From contig NZ_JMDW01000011.1 in the NCBI RefSeq assembly GCF_000691525.1, positions 124,001 to 188,000 of the forward strand: a stretch of DNA of 64,000 bases, written 5' to 3'. The notes beneath the pieces are model-generated. The model was not told the DNA's origin and did no database searches. It saw only the letters and a list, made by a program, of their open reading frames with translations. This DNA is from Mycolicibacterium neoaurum ATCC 25795 (GTDB lineage: Bacteria > Actinomycetota > Actinomycetes > Mycobacteriales > Mycobacteriaceae). Below are positions 1 through 8,523 of this stretch, piece by piece; position 1 is the first letter of the stretch, and each line of letters begins with the position of its first letter. The position numbers and the translations under genes are program-made.

Positions 1-329
1 ACCCGGCGTTGATACCCGCCATCCTGCATCAGGAAATAATCGGCACGTACGCCGAAGAACTCGGCGATGACGTCGATGGTCGCCCGCGATGGGTTGGTCC
101 GACGCCCGAGCCGAAGCTGAGACAGATACGGCGCAGAGAGGACGTGACCGCGTAACGCCAGCTCCTGCAACATCTCTCGACTGGTGTACGGTTCGCGCCA
201 CGGGGGATGCACCACTTCGAACAGGCGGTTCAATCGCTCGGCGAAGTCATCGTGGATATCGGCGGACTCCTCCGGTGTCCGGCGCTTCCATTTGGACGAA
301 CGAATGACGGTCCCACTTCGTGCACTCAC
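1..329 (-). CDS. EspR-like helix-turn-helix regulator, C-terminus cut off by window edge
   Basis: This is a DNA-binding regulator of the EspR type (a mycobacterial nucleoid-associated HTH protein). The first 109 codons are present and the frame runs open through the left edge. After a basic leader of about 25 residues the protein reads FAERLNRLFEVVHPPW, then SAPYLSQLRLGRRTNPS, then IAEFFGVRADYF. These match EspR's N-terminal HTH block by family knowledge, including the recognition segment APYLSQLR.G.RTNP. I chose the GTG at 329 because it overlaps the stop of the upstream gene as GTGA (translational coupling) and has purine-rich AAGGGA/GGGGA upstream. The extra basic N-terminus is not part of classical EspR, so this is probably a paralogue. 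Its targets cannot be told from the sequence. Confidence 0.82.
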   Translation of the reverse strand, partial: MSARSGTVIRSSKWKRRTPEESADIHDDFAERLNRLFEVVHPPWREPYTSREMLQELALRGHVLSAPYLSQLRLGRRTNPSRATIDVIAEFFGVRADYFLMQDGGYQRR

Positions 330-715
330 CAGATCCCCGTTCCCTTGGAGATCGACCAGGATTTTTGCCGGCGGCGGCGTTCCGTCGCGTTGGCCCGCCT
401 GCCGCTATCGGGCGAAATGGGTAGCGGGACAACCGAGCACACCGTAGGCCGTTGCGCCAGGAGCGGCTGCGCGGGTAGACACTTCCCGCGCGCGCAGTGC
501 TCCAACGCCTGGACGACAGCCGTCGCACGCAGCATGACCGGCCGTTCGCCCCAACCGCAGGTGCACGACGCGCTCCAGTGAAACGAGTCCAGCCGCGCGA
601 CCGAGGCGAGGCTCCGCTCCTCGGTCGACTCGGCGGCCGGGTCGGCCGCTCGTCGCACCGGCAACGAGATCACCGGACACGGCACGCAACCACCACTTTT
701 TCTCGGGGCTACCAT
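326..715 (-). CDS. small cysteine-containing protein coupled to the EspR-like regulator
   Basis: This is a 129-residue protein of unknown function. The middle carries CTCGW followed about 30 residues later by HCARGKC, a spacing that could bind a metal, with a conserved-looking helix between them. The C-terminus is Arg/Ser-rich and low in complexity. The main evidence that it is real is its junction with the next gene: its TGA lies inside the GTGA start of the EspR-like gene, a 4-nt overlap typical of co-translated partners. The start is ATG at 715 with only a weak upstream GGTGA. No family name is assigned with confidence. A co-regulator or accessory role is inference from position only. Confidence 0.6.
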   Translation of the reverse strand: MVAPRKSGGCVPCPVISLPVRRAADPAAESTEERSLASVARLDSFHWSASCTCGWGERPVMLRATAVVQALEHCARGKCLPAQPLLAQRPTVCSVVPLPISPDSGRRANATERRRRQKSWSISKGTGIW

Positions 716-1258
716 GATTCACCGACAAGTATTGCGGGACAGATGCTGTCGCGTTGTGTGAGGGTCACTGAAAGCACGTGGCCGTCCTCTCCAGGCAAAG
801 TGAACAAACAAGTCGCTGGCGGCCATCCCCGGGGTGCACACGGGACCCTTCCAGCGCCACCGTCGAATGACTCAGAGCACGTGACGGTTCAGACAGCACT
901 CAGGGTGTTGTTCACGGCACGCGCAGTCGCCGGAAAACACGTACGTACGAGTCCGCGGCGGCCGTGCCACACCCCCCAAGGTGCCGACCACAACGACAAC
1001 GCAGGCACACAGCACAACTACGCCCGACATCATCATGTGGCCCCACCGCAGCACGGCCGCCACCGCAATGACCGGTCAGCAGACATCTCGACCATCGCGC
1101 CCCCCTGACACGAACCCCGACCCCGGCGCATACGGCCTTCGACCGTCGGCACCGCCTACAAGATCAGCCTGACATATAGGTGACTGACCTGTCAATCGTT
1201 TAACTTGACCGGCGGTGTTGACTGCCCTGACCTGCAGCGTGACCGGTACTACTGCTGC
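716..1258. other. intergenic region with no convincing gene
   Basis: In these 543 bases neither strand has an open frame with mycobacterial codon character or a recognisable product. The frames present are short, Arg/His/Pro-rich or low in complexity. The segment should hold the promoter of the leftward two-gene operon ending at 715. Around 1175-1195 there is a TGAC-N6-GTCA inverted repeat that could be an operator, but nothing supports a specific factor. Confidence 0.5.
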
Positions 1259-1594
1259 CTAGTGTGACGATCCCGGGCCCGCTGGAGGATACGGCGGCTG
1301 GGCCGGCGGCCACTGCGGACCGGGCTGCGGCGGGTATTGCTCCTGCGGGTACCGCCAGGCCGTTCCGTCCCAGTACGGTTGCGGCTGCTGGCCCTGCTGG
1401 GGATAACGCCATGCGTTGCCATCCCAGTACGGCTGCGGGGATCGAGCGAGCTGTCCGCGCCGGCGGCGCTTGCGGATCAGATGCACGATTCCCCAGATGA
1501 TCAAGCCCAGGATCAGTAGCCGACCGATGACGAGGCCGATCACACGTTCGGGATCGGATTCACCTGCCAGCACCATCACCAACTCGGTAGTCAC
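1259..1594 (-). CDS. small single-pass membrane protein with Pro/Tyr-rich repeat tail
   Basis: This is a 111-residue protein. Residues about 17-40 form one hydrophobic helix, followed by a strongly basic stretch (RKRRRR) that predicts a cytoplasmic tail. The tail holds two near copies of a PQPYWDG.AWRYPQ unit and then a Pro-rich end. Such WDG.xWR.P tails recur in actinobacterial membrane proteins, but the function is unknown. The start is GTG at 1594, chosen for GAGGGGGA located 5-12 nt upstream; a longer frame upstream has no better site. It lies alone downstream of nrdE and is separated from it by a terminator. Confidence 0.65.
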   Translation of the reverse strand: MTTELVMVLAGESDPERVIGLVIGRLLILGLIIWGIVHLIRKRRRRGQLARSPQPYWDGNAWRYPQQGQQPQPYWDGTAWRYPQEQYPPQPGPQWPPAQPPYPPAGPGSSH

Positions 1595-1710
1595 GGTGTC
1601 CCCCTCACCGGCGCAGCTGATGTAGCGCCGCACTGGTGTCAGCCTAACCGCCACACCACACCGCCGATGTCGGCAATATTCCAGCCGGAGCGAGTTGCCC
1701 GAAAACGAAA

Positions 1711-1742
1711 GGCGGGTCGGAGGATATCTCCCCCGACCCGCC
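1711..1742 (-). terminator. intrinsic terminator of the nrdHIE operon
   Basis: GGCGGGTCGG at 1711-1720 pairs perfectly with CCGACCCGCC at 1733-1742 around a 12-nt loop. On the minus strand the stem is followed by a T-rich stretch (TTTCGTTTTC). It lies 16 nt past the nrdE stop. Confidence 0.8.
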
Positions 1743-1758
1743 GATCAGTCGACCTAAC

Positions 1759-3927
1759 TCACAGCATGCAGGACACGCAACCCTCCACCTCGGTGCCCTC
1801 CAGGGCCATCTGGCGGAGTCGGATGTAGTAGAGCGTCTTGATCCCCTTGCGCCACGCGTAGATCTGTGCCTTGTTGACATCGCGGGTGGTCGCGGTGTCC
1901 TTGAAGAACAGCGTCAGCGAAAGCCCCTGATCCACATGCTGAGTCGCCGCCGCATAGGTATCGATGATCTTCTCGTACCCGATCTCATAGGCATCCTGGT
2001 AGTACTCCAGATTGTCATTGGTCAGGTACGGCGCCGGGTAGTAGACGCGTCCGATCTTGCCTTCCTTGCGGATCTCGATCTTCGACGCGACCGGGTGGAT
2101 CGACGATGTCGAATGGTTGATGTAGCTGATCGAGCCCGTCGGCGGGACCGCCTGTAGGTTCTGGTTGTAGATGCCGTGGGTCTGCACCGACTCCTTCAGC
2201 CGCTTCCAGTCCTCCTGGTTCGGGATGCGGATGCCGGCATCGGCGAAGAGCGTGCGCACCTTCTCGGTGGCGGGCTCCCAGACCTGATCGGTGTACTTGT
2301 CGAAGAACTCCCCCGACTTGTACTTGGACTTCTCGAATCCACCGAAGGCCCGGCCACGTTCGATAGCGAGCCGGTTCGAGGCACGAATCGCGTGGTAGAG
2401 CACGGTGTAGAAGTAGATGTTGGTGAAGTCCACACCTTCTTCGGAGCCGTACATGATCCGCTCGCGCGCCAGGTACCCGTGCAGGTTCATCTGGCCGAGG
2501 CCGATGGCATGCGACTCGTTGTTGCCCTGCTCGATCGAGGGCACCGACCAGATGTGGGTCTGGTCGCTCACCGCGGTCAGCGCGCGGATGGACACCTCGA
2601 TGGTCTGGGCGAAATCCGGTGAGTCCATCGCCTTGGCGATGTTGAGCGAACCGAGATTGCACGAGATGTCCTTGCCCACCTTGGCGTAGGACAGGTCCTC
2701 GTTGAACAGCGACGGCGTCGAGACCTGCAGGATCTCCGAGCACAGGTTGGAATGGGTGATCTTGCCCTCGACCGGGTTGGCGCGATTGACCGTGTCCTCG
2801 TACATGATGTACGGGTATCCCGACTCGAACTGCAGTTCGGCGAGGGTCTGGAAGAACTCGCGCGCCTTGGTCTTGGTCTTGCGGATCCGCGCGTCGTCGA
2901 CCATCTCGTAGTACTTCTCGGTCACCGAGATATCGGCGAAGGCAACGCCATACACCTTTTCGACGTCGTACGGCGAGAACAGGTACATGTCCTCGTTCTT
3001 CTTCGCCAGCTCGAAGGTGATGTCCGGGATCACCACACCCAGCGAGAGCGTCTTGATCCGGATCTTCTCGTCGGCGTTCTCGCGCTTGGTGTCGAGGAAC
3101 CGATAGATGTCCGGGTGGTGCGCGTGCAGGTACACCGCGCCGGCACCCTGCCGCGCGCCGAGCTGATTGGCGTAGGAGAACGAGTCCTCCAGCAGCTTCA
3201 TGATCGGGATGACACCCGAGGACTGGTTCTCGATGTTCTTGATCGGCGCACCGTGCTCGCGAATGTTGCTCAGCAGCAATGCGACACCCCCACCGCGCTT
3301 GGACAGCTGCAGCGCCGAGTTGATGGAGCGCCCGATGGACTCCATGTTGTCCTCGATACGCAGCAGGAAGCAGGACACCGGCTCGCCGCGCTGCTTCTTG
3401 CCGGAGTTGAGGAATGTCGGGGTGGCCGGCTGGAACCGGCCGTCGATGATCTCGTCGACCAGCTTTTCGGCCAGCGTGGTGTCACCGGCGGCCAGCGTCA
3501 GCGCCACCATCACCACGCGGTCCTCGAAGCGCTCCAGGTAACGCTTACCGTCGAACGTCTTCAGCGTGTAGGAGGTGTAGTACTTGAACGCACCCAGGAA
3601 CGTCGGGAAGCGGAACTTCTTGGCGTATGCCCGGTCCAGCAGACTCTTGACGAAATTGCGGCTGTACTGATCGAGCACCTCGCGCTCGTAGTACTCCTTC
3701 TCGATCAGGTAATCGAGTTTCTCGTCCTGGCTGTGGAAAAACACGGTGTTCTGGTTGACGTGCTGCAGGAAGTACTCCCGCGCGGCCTGCACATCCTTGT
3801 CGAACTGAATCTTGCCGTCGGCGTCGTACAGATTCAGCATCGCGTTGAGCGCGTGGTAGTCCGTCTCCCCCGGGAGCGCGTGAGCGCCGGTGGTTACAGG
3901 TTCTGCAGCTGTGACGGTTGGTGGCAC
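1759..3927 (-). CDS. nrdE: class Ib ribonucleotide reductase large subunit NrdE
   Basis: This is the catalytic alpha subunit of the aerobic class Ib ribonucleotide reductase, which reduces ribonucleoside diphosphates to deoxy forms together with NrdF. It has 722 residues, the usual length. Visible motifs are the substrate-site cysteine in EPVSCFLLR, the radical-site N-x-C-x-E in HSNLCSEIL, and the C-terminal redox pair in CVSCML that is re-reduced by NrdH. The start is the GTG at 3927 (protein begins [10 protein letters not shown]) because GGAAGGA lies just upstream and mycobacterial NrdE begins this way; the frame extends further but only over the nrdI tail. It overlaps nrdI by 34 nt, so the genes are co-translated. 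No nrdF lies in the window. Confidence 0.97.
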   Translation of the reverse strand: MPPTVTAAEPVTTGAHALPGETDYHALNAMLNLYDADGKIQFDKDVQAAREYFLQHVNQNTVFFHSQDEKLDYLIEKEYYEREVLDQYSRNFVKSLLDRAYAKKFRFPTFLGAFKYYTSYTLKTFDGKRYLERFEDRVVMVALTLAAGDTTLAEKLVDEIIDGRFQPATPTFLNSGKKQRGEPVSCFLLRIEDNMESIGRSINSALQLSKRGGGVALLLSNIREHGAPIKNIENQSSGVIPIMKLLEDSFSYANQLGARQGAGAVYLHAHHPDIYRFLDTKRENADEKIRIKTLSLGVVIPDITFELAKKNEDMYLFSPYDVEKVYGVAFADISVTEKYYEMVDDARIRKTKTKAREFFQTLAELQFESGYPYIMYEDTVNRANPVEGKITHSNLCSEILQVSTPSLFNEDLSYAKVGKDISCNLGSLNIAKAMDSPDFAQTIEVSIRALTAVSDQTHIWSVPSIEQGNNESHAIGLGQMNLHGYLARERIMYGSEEGVDFTNIYFYTVLYHAIRASNRLAIERGRAFGGFEKSKYKSGEFFDKYTDQVWEPATEKVRTLFADAGIRIPNQEDWKRLKESVQTHGIYNQNLQAVPPTGSISYINHSTSSIHPVASKIEIRKEGKIGRVYYPAPYLTNDNLEYYQDAYEIGYEKIIDTYAAATQHVDQGLSLTLFFKDTATTRDVNKAQIYAWRKGIKTLYYIRLRQMALEGTEVEGCVSCML

Positions 3928-4352
3928 GTCTGGTCCTTCCGGGTTTGAGCCCAAAAATCTGTGAGGCCGGCGCGGACGGCAAAGACGTCGTCCGTGGTGC
4001 CCATGAGTTCGAAACGGTAAAGAAATGGAACGCCGCACTTACGAGACACGACGACCCCCGCGTAGCCGAATTCGGCGCCGAAGTTGGTGTTGCCCGCGGC
4101 GATGACACCGCGGATCAACGACCGGTTGTGTTCATTGTTCAGGAAGGCGATCACCTGCTTGGGGACATAACCCCCGCGGTCAGGATCCGGGCCGTTGGCG
4201 TGTCCGCCACCGTAGGTGGGCAGGACGAGCACATAAGGCTCGTCGACCTGGATCCGTTCCTTGAGTGGAATCCGGATGGCAGGCAATTCGAGCTTCTGCA
4301 CGAACCGATGGGTGTTCTCCGAGACGCTGGAGAAGTAGACGAGGTTGCTCAC
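3894..4352 (-). CDS. nrdI: flavodoxin-like NrdI
   Basis: NrdI is the small FMN protein that supplies oxidant to assemble the dimanganese-tyrosyl radical cofactor of NrdF. It has 152 residues. The N-terminus [15 protein letters not shown] is the FMN phosphate-binding loop, followed by VLPTYGGG and the conserved [10 protein letters not shown] segment. It sits 30 nt downstream of nrdH and its 3' end runs 34 nt into nrdE, the normal nrdHIE arrangement. Length and motifs are as expected for actinobacteria. Confidence 0.96.
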   Translation of the reverse strand: MSNLVYFSSVSENTHRFVQKLELPAIRIPLKERIQVDEPYVLVLPTYGGGHANGPDPDRGGYVPKQVIAFLNNEHNRSLIRGVIAAGNTNFGAEFGYAGVVVSRKCGVPFLYRFELMGTTDDVFAVRAGLTDFWAQTRKDQTCHQPSQLQNL

Positions 4353-4382
4353 GTCTGCACTCCTCTCGGTCGGCTGGATGTT

Positions 4383-4625
4383 CTAGGCGGTGACGGCGGA
4401 TGCTCCGGCCAGGGCCTTGATTCGGTCGGGACGGAATCCGGACCAGTGCTCGTTGCCCGCGACGACGACCGGAGCCTGCAGGTAACCCAGCGCCATCACA
4501 TAGTCGCGGGCCTCATTGTCGAGGGTGATGTCGACGACGTCATACGCGACGCCCGCCTTGTCCAACGCCTTGTAGGTGGCATTGCACTGCACGCAAGCGG
4601 GCTTGGTGTACACGGTGACGTTCAT
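4383..4625 (-). CDS. nrdH: NrdH glutaredoxin-like redoxin
   Basis: NrdH is the dedicated electron donor for NrdE, itself reduced by thioredoxin reductase. The 80-residue protein has the active-site C-V-Q-C at residues 11-14, the APVVV cis-Pro strand, and the C-terminal WSGFRPDRI segment typical of NrdH. It is the first gene of the operon. The start ATG at 4625 has TAGGAGC 8 nt upstream. The promoter region carries an NrdR-type palindrome about 200 nt further up. Confidence 0.96.
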   Translation of the reverse strand: MNVTVYTKPACVQCNATYKALDKAGVAYDVVDITLDNEARDYVMALGYLQAPVVVAGNEHWSGFRPDRIKALAGASAVTA

Positions 4626-5009
4626 CTAGCGGCTCCTACGCTCGTGCATGACTGGGACGGGCAACTGCTCTGGTTATGTAATTCACTTCAATTCAGCGGT
4701 CCGGAGGGCCCGGAAATTCCGGTTCCCCCGGAGCTGGATCCGTGGTGCCCGGCGTGACCGGTACCGGCTGGATCTCGCTCCGCCGCGCCCCTGTGGCGTT
4801 GGGGCCTCGCGGTCCGTCAGACACTACACCTAGTGTCCGACAAACCGAAGAGATACAAGATGTTCTGAACAACATTCGTGAAATTCCCAGGTCGTAAGCC
4901 CCAGGGCGCGTCATCGACCGGCGTGTCGCAGATCACATCCGGGGGTGTGTCGCACTCTATCGGCGGGGTCCGACAACCATGCCCCCGCCATGCGGTCGTC
5001 GGAATGACA
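4626..5009. other. nrdHIE promoter region
   Basis: There is no gene in these 384 bases. The segment contains the NrdR-like palindrome (4821-4836) and an AT-rich patch (about 4670-4695) that could hold a proximal promoter for nrdH. The long gap implies either a long 5' leader or two promoters. I found no second NrdR box, although such boxes usually occur as pairs. Confidence 0.6.
4821..4836. promoter_or_regulatory. NrdR-type palindrome upstream of nrdHIE
   Basis: ACACTACACCTAGTGT is an ACACTA/TAGTGT inverted repeat with perfect arms in the 16-bp format of NrdR boxes (consensus ACACWATATNTTGTGT by established knowledge). NrdR is the ATP/dATP-sensing repressor of ribonucleotide reductases, so repression of nrdHIE when dATP is high is the likely logic. 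Confidence 0.75.
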
Positions 5010-5042
5010 GAACCGCCCGGGAGCAACGCTCCCGGGCGGTTC
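5010..5042 (-). terminator. strong hairpin terminator after the FMN reductase gene
   Basis: A 15-bp perfect stem, GAACCGCCCGGGAGC (5010-5024) with its complement (5028-5042), closes a 3-nt loop. It lies just downstream of the leftward FMN reductase gene. There is no long T-run, as is common in mycobacteria. Confidence 0.75.
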
Positions 5043-5055
5043 TTGTCAAATCGGT

Positions 5056-5592
5056 TCAGCCGACCTCGGCGACCAGTTTGCCGACCACCTCGCGTACTTG
5101 ACCGGCGACCTCGGCATGCTCGCGCGGATGCTTACCGTCGAGGGTTGCCGACGGGATCGACAGCTTGAGGTCATCGACCGCCCGCGGCCCGGCGATCGCC
5201 AACGACTTGCGGGTCTCGTCGTGCGCCCAGACGCCGCCGTACTGACCCAATGCGGTGCCGATCACGGCGAACGGCTTGCCCTGCAGAGCTCCACTGCCAT
5301 ACGGACGCGACAGCCAGTCGATGGCGTTCTTGAGCACACCGGGGATCGATCCGTTGTACTCCGGGGTGACCACCAGCGCGGCATCCGCGGCACCGGCGGC
5401 CTCGCGGAGCGCCCGCACCGGCTCGGCCACATCGTCGTTGTCGATGTCTTCGTCGTAGAACGGCAGCTCGCCCAGTCGGTCGAAGAGCTGCAGCGTCACG
5501 CCCTCGGGCGCGGATTCGACGGCGAGCTCGGCGAGCTGCCTGTTGATCGACGCCTTCCGCAGGCTTCCGATGAGTACCAGCACGGTGGTCAT
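5056..5592 (-). CDS. NADPH-dependent FMN reductase family protein
   Basis: This is a 178-residue flavodoxin-fold reductase (FMN_red family) that uses NAD(P)H to reduce FMN or quinone-like acceptors in the cytoplasm. Visible motifs are the phosphate-binding loop GSLRKASINRQLA near the N-terminus and the family signature TPEYNGSIPGVLKNAIDW. It is divergent from a TetR gene with an 88-bp gap that holds a palindrome, so TetR control is likely. The same pair (reductase/TetR) flanks nrdH and dinP in M. tuberculosis (Rv3054c/Rv3055) from memory. The physiological substrate is unknown. Confidence 0.9.
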   Translation of the reverse strand: MTTVLVLIGSLRKASINRQLAELAVESAPEGVTLQLFDRLGELPFYDEDIDNDDVAEPVRALREAAGAADAALVVTPEYNGSIPGVLKNAIDWLSRPYGSGALQGKPFAVIGTALGQYGGVWAHDETRKSLAIAGPRAVDDLKLSIPSATLDGKHPREHAEVAGQVREVVGKLVAEVG

Positions 5593-5637
5593 GTTCGAGG
5601 TTCCTTCCGTCGTCGGGTGATCCTTGCACAGGATAAC

Positions 5638-5651
5638 CGGACCGCGGTCCG
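5638..5651. promoter_or_regulatory. palindromic operator between FMN reductase and TetR genes
   Basis: CGGACCGCGGTCCG is a perfect 14-bp palindrome centred in the divergent intergenic region, with AT-rich flanks. Its position fits an operator for the adjacent TetR protein, controlling both directions. The factor assignment is inference. Confidence 0.6.
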
Positions 5652-5680
5652 AATAATTCCGGCTGAGTTAAAGTGCAGGT

Positions 5681-6289
5681 GTGGGCGCACCCGAACCTCT
5701 CACCGTGCTGCCGCTCTCGTCCGCCGTCCCGGCCGAGCGCGGCGACGCGGCACGCAACCGCGCCCTGCTCCTGGATGCCGCGCGCCGCCTGATCGCCGAG
5801 CGCGGGGCCGACGCCGTGTCGATGGACGATGTCGCCGCGGCCGCCGGAGTCGGCAAGGGCACCCTGTTCCGTCGTTTCGGCAGCAGATCCGGCTTGATGA
5901 TCGTGCTGCTCGACGAGGACGAGATCGCCGAGCAACAGGCATTCATGTTCGGCCCTCCCCCGCTGGGGCCCGGTGCACCGCCGTTGGAACGGCTACAGGC
6001 CTACGGGCACAGCCGATTGCGCTTCGTCCACACCCACCAGGCGCTGCTTTCCGATGCCGCACGCGATCCCCATACCCGTTACAACTCGCCGGCAACCCTA
6101 CACCGCAGCCATATCCGGATGCTGCTCGAATCTGCCGGCACGACAGGCGATCTCGATGCGCAAACCGATGCGCTGATCGCTCTGCTCGACGCCGACCGAG
6201 TTGCCCACGAGATGACAGACCGCGGCAAGTCACTCGAGCAACTCGCCGCCGGCTGGGACGATGTCGCTCGCAAACTCTGCGGCACGTGA
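5681..6289 (+). CDS. TetR-family regulator
   Basis: This is a 202-residue repressor. The N-terminal HTH is clear: RNRALLLDAARRLIAERG, then VSMDDVAAAAGVGKGTLFRRFG. The C-terminal ligand domain is unassigned. The start is GTG at 5681, because the frame has no better upstream site and the HTH begins at residue 24. Its TGA overlaps the GTG of dinB2 (GTGA), so repressor and polymerase are co-translated. It is the likely owner of the palindrome at 5638-5651 and the counterpart of Rv3055. The inducer is unknown; the neighbouring reductase suggests a quinone- or flavin-reactive compound. Confidence 0.9.
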   Translation: MGAPEPLTVLPLSSAVPAERGDAARNRALLLDAARRLIAERGADAVSMDDVAAAAGVGKGTLFRRFGSRSGLMIVLLDEDEIAEQQAFMFGPPPLGPGAPPLERLQAYGHSRLRFVHTHQALLSDAARDPHTRYNSPATLHRSHIRMLLESAGTTGDLDAQTDALIALLDADRVAHEMTDRGKSLEQLAAGWDDVARKLCGT

Positions 6290-7326
6290 CGACGGACCTG
6301 CGCTGGATCCTTCACATAGACCTCGACCAGTTCCTGGCCTCGGTGGAACTGCGTCGCCATCCCGAACTCGTCGGCAGGCCGGTGATCGTCGGTGGAAGCG
6401 GTGACCCGCACGAGCCCCGAAAGGTGGTGACCTGTGCCTCTTACGAGGCGCGGGAGTTCGGCGTACATGCCGGCATGCCGCTTCGTGCGGCGGCCCGCAA
6501 ATGCCCCGAGGCGACATTTCTGCCCTCGGATCCCCAGGCCTACGATGCCGCCTCCGAACAGGTGATGGGTCTGCTACGCGATCTCGGTCATCCACTGGAG
6601 GTCTGGGGTTGGGACGAGGCCTACCTGGGTGCCGATGTGGCCGATCCGTTCGACCTCGCCGAACGCATCCGGACCGTCGTCGCCGCCGAGACCGGGCTGC
6701 GGTGTTCGGTGGGGATCAGCGACAACAAACAGCGGGCGAAGGTCGCCACCGGTTTCGCCAAACCCGATGGTGTATACGCACTCACCGCGGCGAACTGGAT
6801 GGCGCAGATGGGCGACCGACCCGTCGACGCACTATGGGGCGTCGGACCAAAGACCGCCAGAAAGCTTGCCGCCATGGGGATATCGACCGTCGCGGATCTG
6901 GCCGCCACCGATGCCACAGTCCTCACAGCGGCCTTCGGGCCCAGCACCGGCCTGCAACTGCTGCTGCTGGCCAAGGGCGGTGGCGACACCGAGGTCAGCG
7001 CACAGGACTGGGTGCCACGGTCACGGAGCCACGCCGTCACCTTCACACAGGATCTGACCGATCGGGCCGATATGGACTCGGCCCTCATCGATCTGGCGTC
7101 CAGGACCCTGGCGGAGGTCAGCGCCGACGGTCGAACCGTCACCCGCGTGGCCGTCACCGTGCGCACCGCCACCTTCTTCACCCGCACCAAGATCCGCAAA
7201 CTCCCCGCACCGGGCAACGACCCTGTGCAGATCCAGCGTGTGGCAACGGCGCTGCTCGACGAATTCGATCTGGACCGGCCCATCCGATTGCTCGGTGTCC
7301 GCTTGGAACTGGAGATGCCATGCTGA
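6286..7326 (+). CDS. dinP: Y-family DNA polymerase IV, DinB2/DinP type
   Basis: This is a 346-residue translesion polymerase. The N-terminus holds the catalytic motif DLDQFLASVE (D12, D14, E21) and the second acidic motif GWDEAYL follows near residue 107. A helix-hairpin-helix (WGVGPKTARKLAAMGI) and a little-finger domain complete it. At the steric-gate position, where most DinB proteins have Phe/Tyr, the residue is Leu17. The same Leu gate is known from M. smegmatis DinB2, which readily uses ribonucleotides. I chose GTG 6286 because it overlaps the TetR stop as GTGA and places the first catalytic Asp at the normal distance. It overlaps the next gene by 7 nt. It is the positional counterpart of Rv3056. 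Confidence 0.93.
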   Translation: MTTDLRWILHIDLDQFLASVELRRHPELVGRPVIVGGSGDPHEPRKVVTCASYEAREFGVHAGMPLRAAARKCPEATFLPSDPQAYDAASEQVMGLLRDLGHPLEVWGWDEAYLGADVADPFDLAERIRTVVAAETGLRCSVGISDNKQRAKVATGFAKPDGVYALTAANWMAQMGDRPVDALWGVGPKTARKLAAMGISTVADLAATDATVLTAAFGPSTGLQLLLLAKGGGDTEVSAQDWVPRSRSHAVTFTQDLTDRADMDSALIDLASRTLAEVSADGRTVTRVAVTVRTATFFTRTKIRKLPAPGNDPVQIQRVATALLDEFDLDRPIRLLGVRLELEMPC

Positions 7327-8474
7327 ACACGATCGCGATCCGCGGCTACCGCTCACTGCGCGAAGTCCTGTTGCCGCTGGAACAGCTGACCGTCATCACC
7401 GGCGCAAACGGCACCGGTAAATCCTCGCTCTACCGAGCCCTCATGTTGCTCGCAGACTGCGGCCGCGGGGAGGTCATCGCCTCGCTGGCCCGCGAAGGAG
7501 GCCTGCAATCGGCGCTGTGGGCCGGACCCGAACAGACCTCCGGTGCGCGTCGCACCGGAACCACCCAGGGCACCGTGCGTACCCGCCCGGTATCGCTGGA
7601 ACTCGGTTTCGCCTCAGACGAATTCGTCTACCTGGTCGATCTCGGGATGCCTCAGCACGCGGGGCCGGCCTCACTGTTCGGCCGCGATCCGGAGATCAAA
7701 CGCGAGGCCATCTTCGCCGGACCACGCCTGCGGCCATCAGCGATGCTGCTCCGCCGCAACGGCCCCCACGCCGACGTCGCCGACGAGACCGGGCGCGGAT
7801 TCACCGATCTGTCCCGCGCGTTGCCGCTGTACCGCAGCGTCCTCGCCGAATACGCAGGGGCACTTCCCGAAATCAACGCCGTCCGCAACCGCCTGCGCGA
7901 CTGGCGTTTCTACGACGGCTTTCGCTCCGATGCCGATGCACCGGCCCGTCAACCCAGGGTGGGCACCCGGACCCCGGTGCTCGCCGACGACGGTGCCGAC
8001 CTGGCCGCCGCGCTGCAGACGATCATCGAGCTCGGCGACGGAAAGCTGCAGGGCGCCATAGCCGATGCCTTCGACGGCGCAGGCGTATCGGTGGTCGCCA
8101 ACGACGGACTATTCGAATTACAACTCCATCAGCGCGGAATGCTGCGCCCGCTTCGGGCCGCGGAGCTCTCCGACGGCACGTTGCGGTTCCTGTTGTGGGC
8201 CGCGGCGCTGCTGAGCCCCCGACCTCCGTCGCTGATGGTGCTCAACGAGCCCGAAACCTCCCTGCACCCGGACCTGATCCCCGCTCTGGTCGGCATGATC
8301 AACACCGCTGCGGCGGCCACCCAGGTCATCGTCGTCACGCACTCGACCGTCATGCGTGAGCGGCTCGGTGCAAATGGCGCACTGACCGTGGAACTGGTCA
8401 AGGAATGGGGTGAGACCCTCATCGAGGGCCAAACCATGCTGACCGCTCCGGCATGGGACTGGGGTAAGCGCTGA
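7320..8474 (+). CDS. RecF/OLD-like AAA ATPase
   Basis: This is a 384-residue ATPase of the SMC/RecF-like class (AAA_21 type). It has a Walker A GANGTGKSS at about residues 28-36, an ABC-like signature region ELSDGTLRFL, and a Walker B/D-loop LMVLNEPETSLHP, with a final switch His in VVTHS. There is no nuclease (TOPRIM) domain. The start ATG at 7320 overlaps the end of dinP by 7 nt, so it is co-expressed with the translesion polymerase. A role in DNA repair or recombination is inference from family and context. Confidence 0.88.
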   Translation: MLNTIAIRGYRSLREVLLPLEQLTVITGANGTGKSSLYRALMLLADCGRGEVIASLAREGGLQSALWAGPEQTSGARRTGTTQGTVRTRPVSLELGFASDEFVYLVDLGMPQHAGPASLFGRDPEIKREAIFAGPRLRPSAMLLRRNGPHADVADETGRGFTDLSRALPLYRSVLAEYAGALPEINAVRNRLRDWRFYDGFRSDADAPARQPRVGTRTPVLADDGADLAAALQTIIELGDGKLQGAIADAFDGAGVSVVANDGLFELQLHQRGMLRPLRAAELSDGTLRFLLWAAALLSPRPPSLMVLNEPETSLHPDLIPALVGMINTAAAATQVIVVTHSTVMRERLGANGALTVELVKEWGETLIEGQTMLTAPAWDWGKR

Positions 8475-8523
8475 CCGGACATCGGCACCATCACCCACGT
8501 TCGACCACCTACCATCGACACTC

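Noticed and set aside
497..1108. 203-codon plus-strand frame in the left intergenic region
   Set aside because: Arg/His/Thr-rich composition, no start context and no domain; it also overlaps the better supported minus-strand coupled gene.
2752..3948. 398-codon frame antisense to nrdE
   Set aside because: Leu/Val/Gly/Arg-rich shadow; no homology recognised and nrdE is intact.
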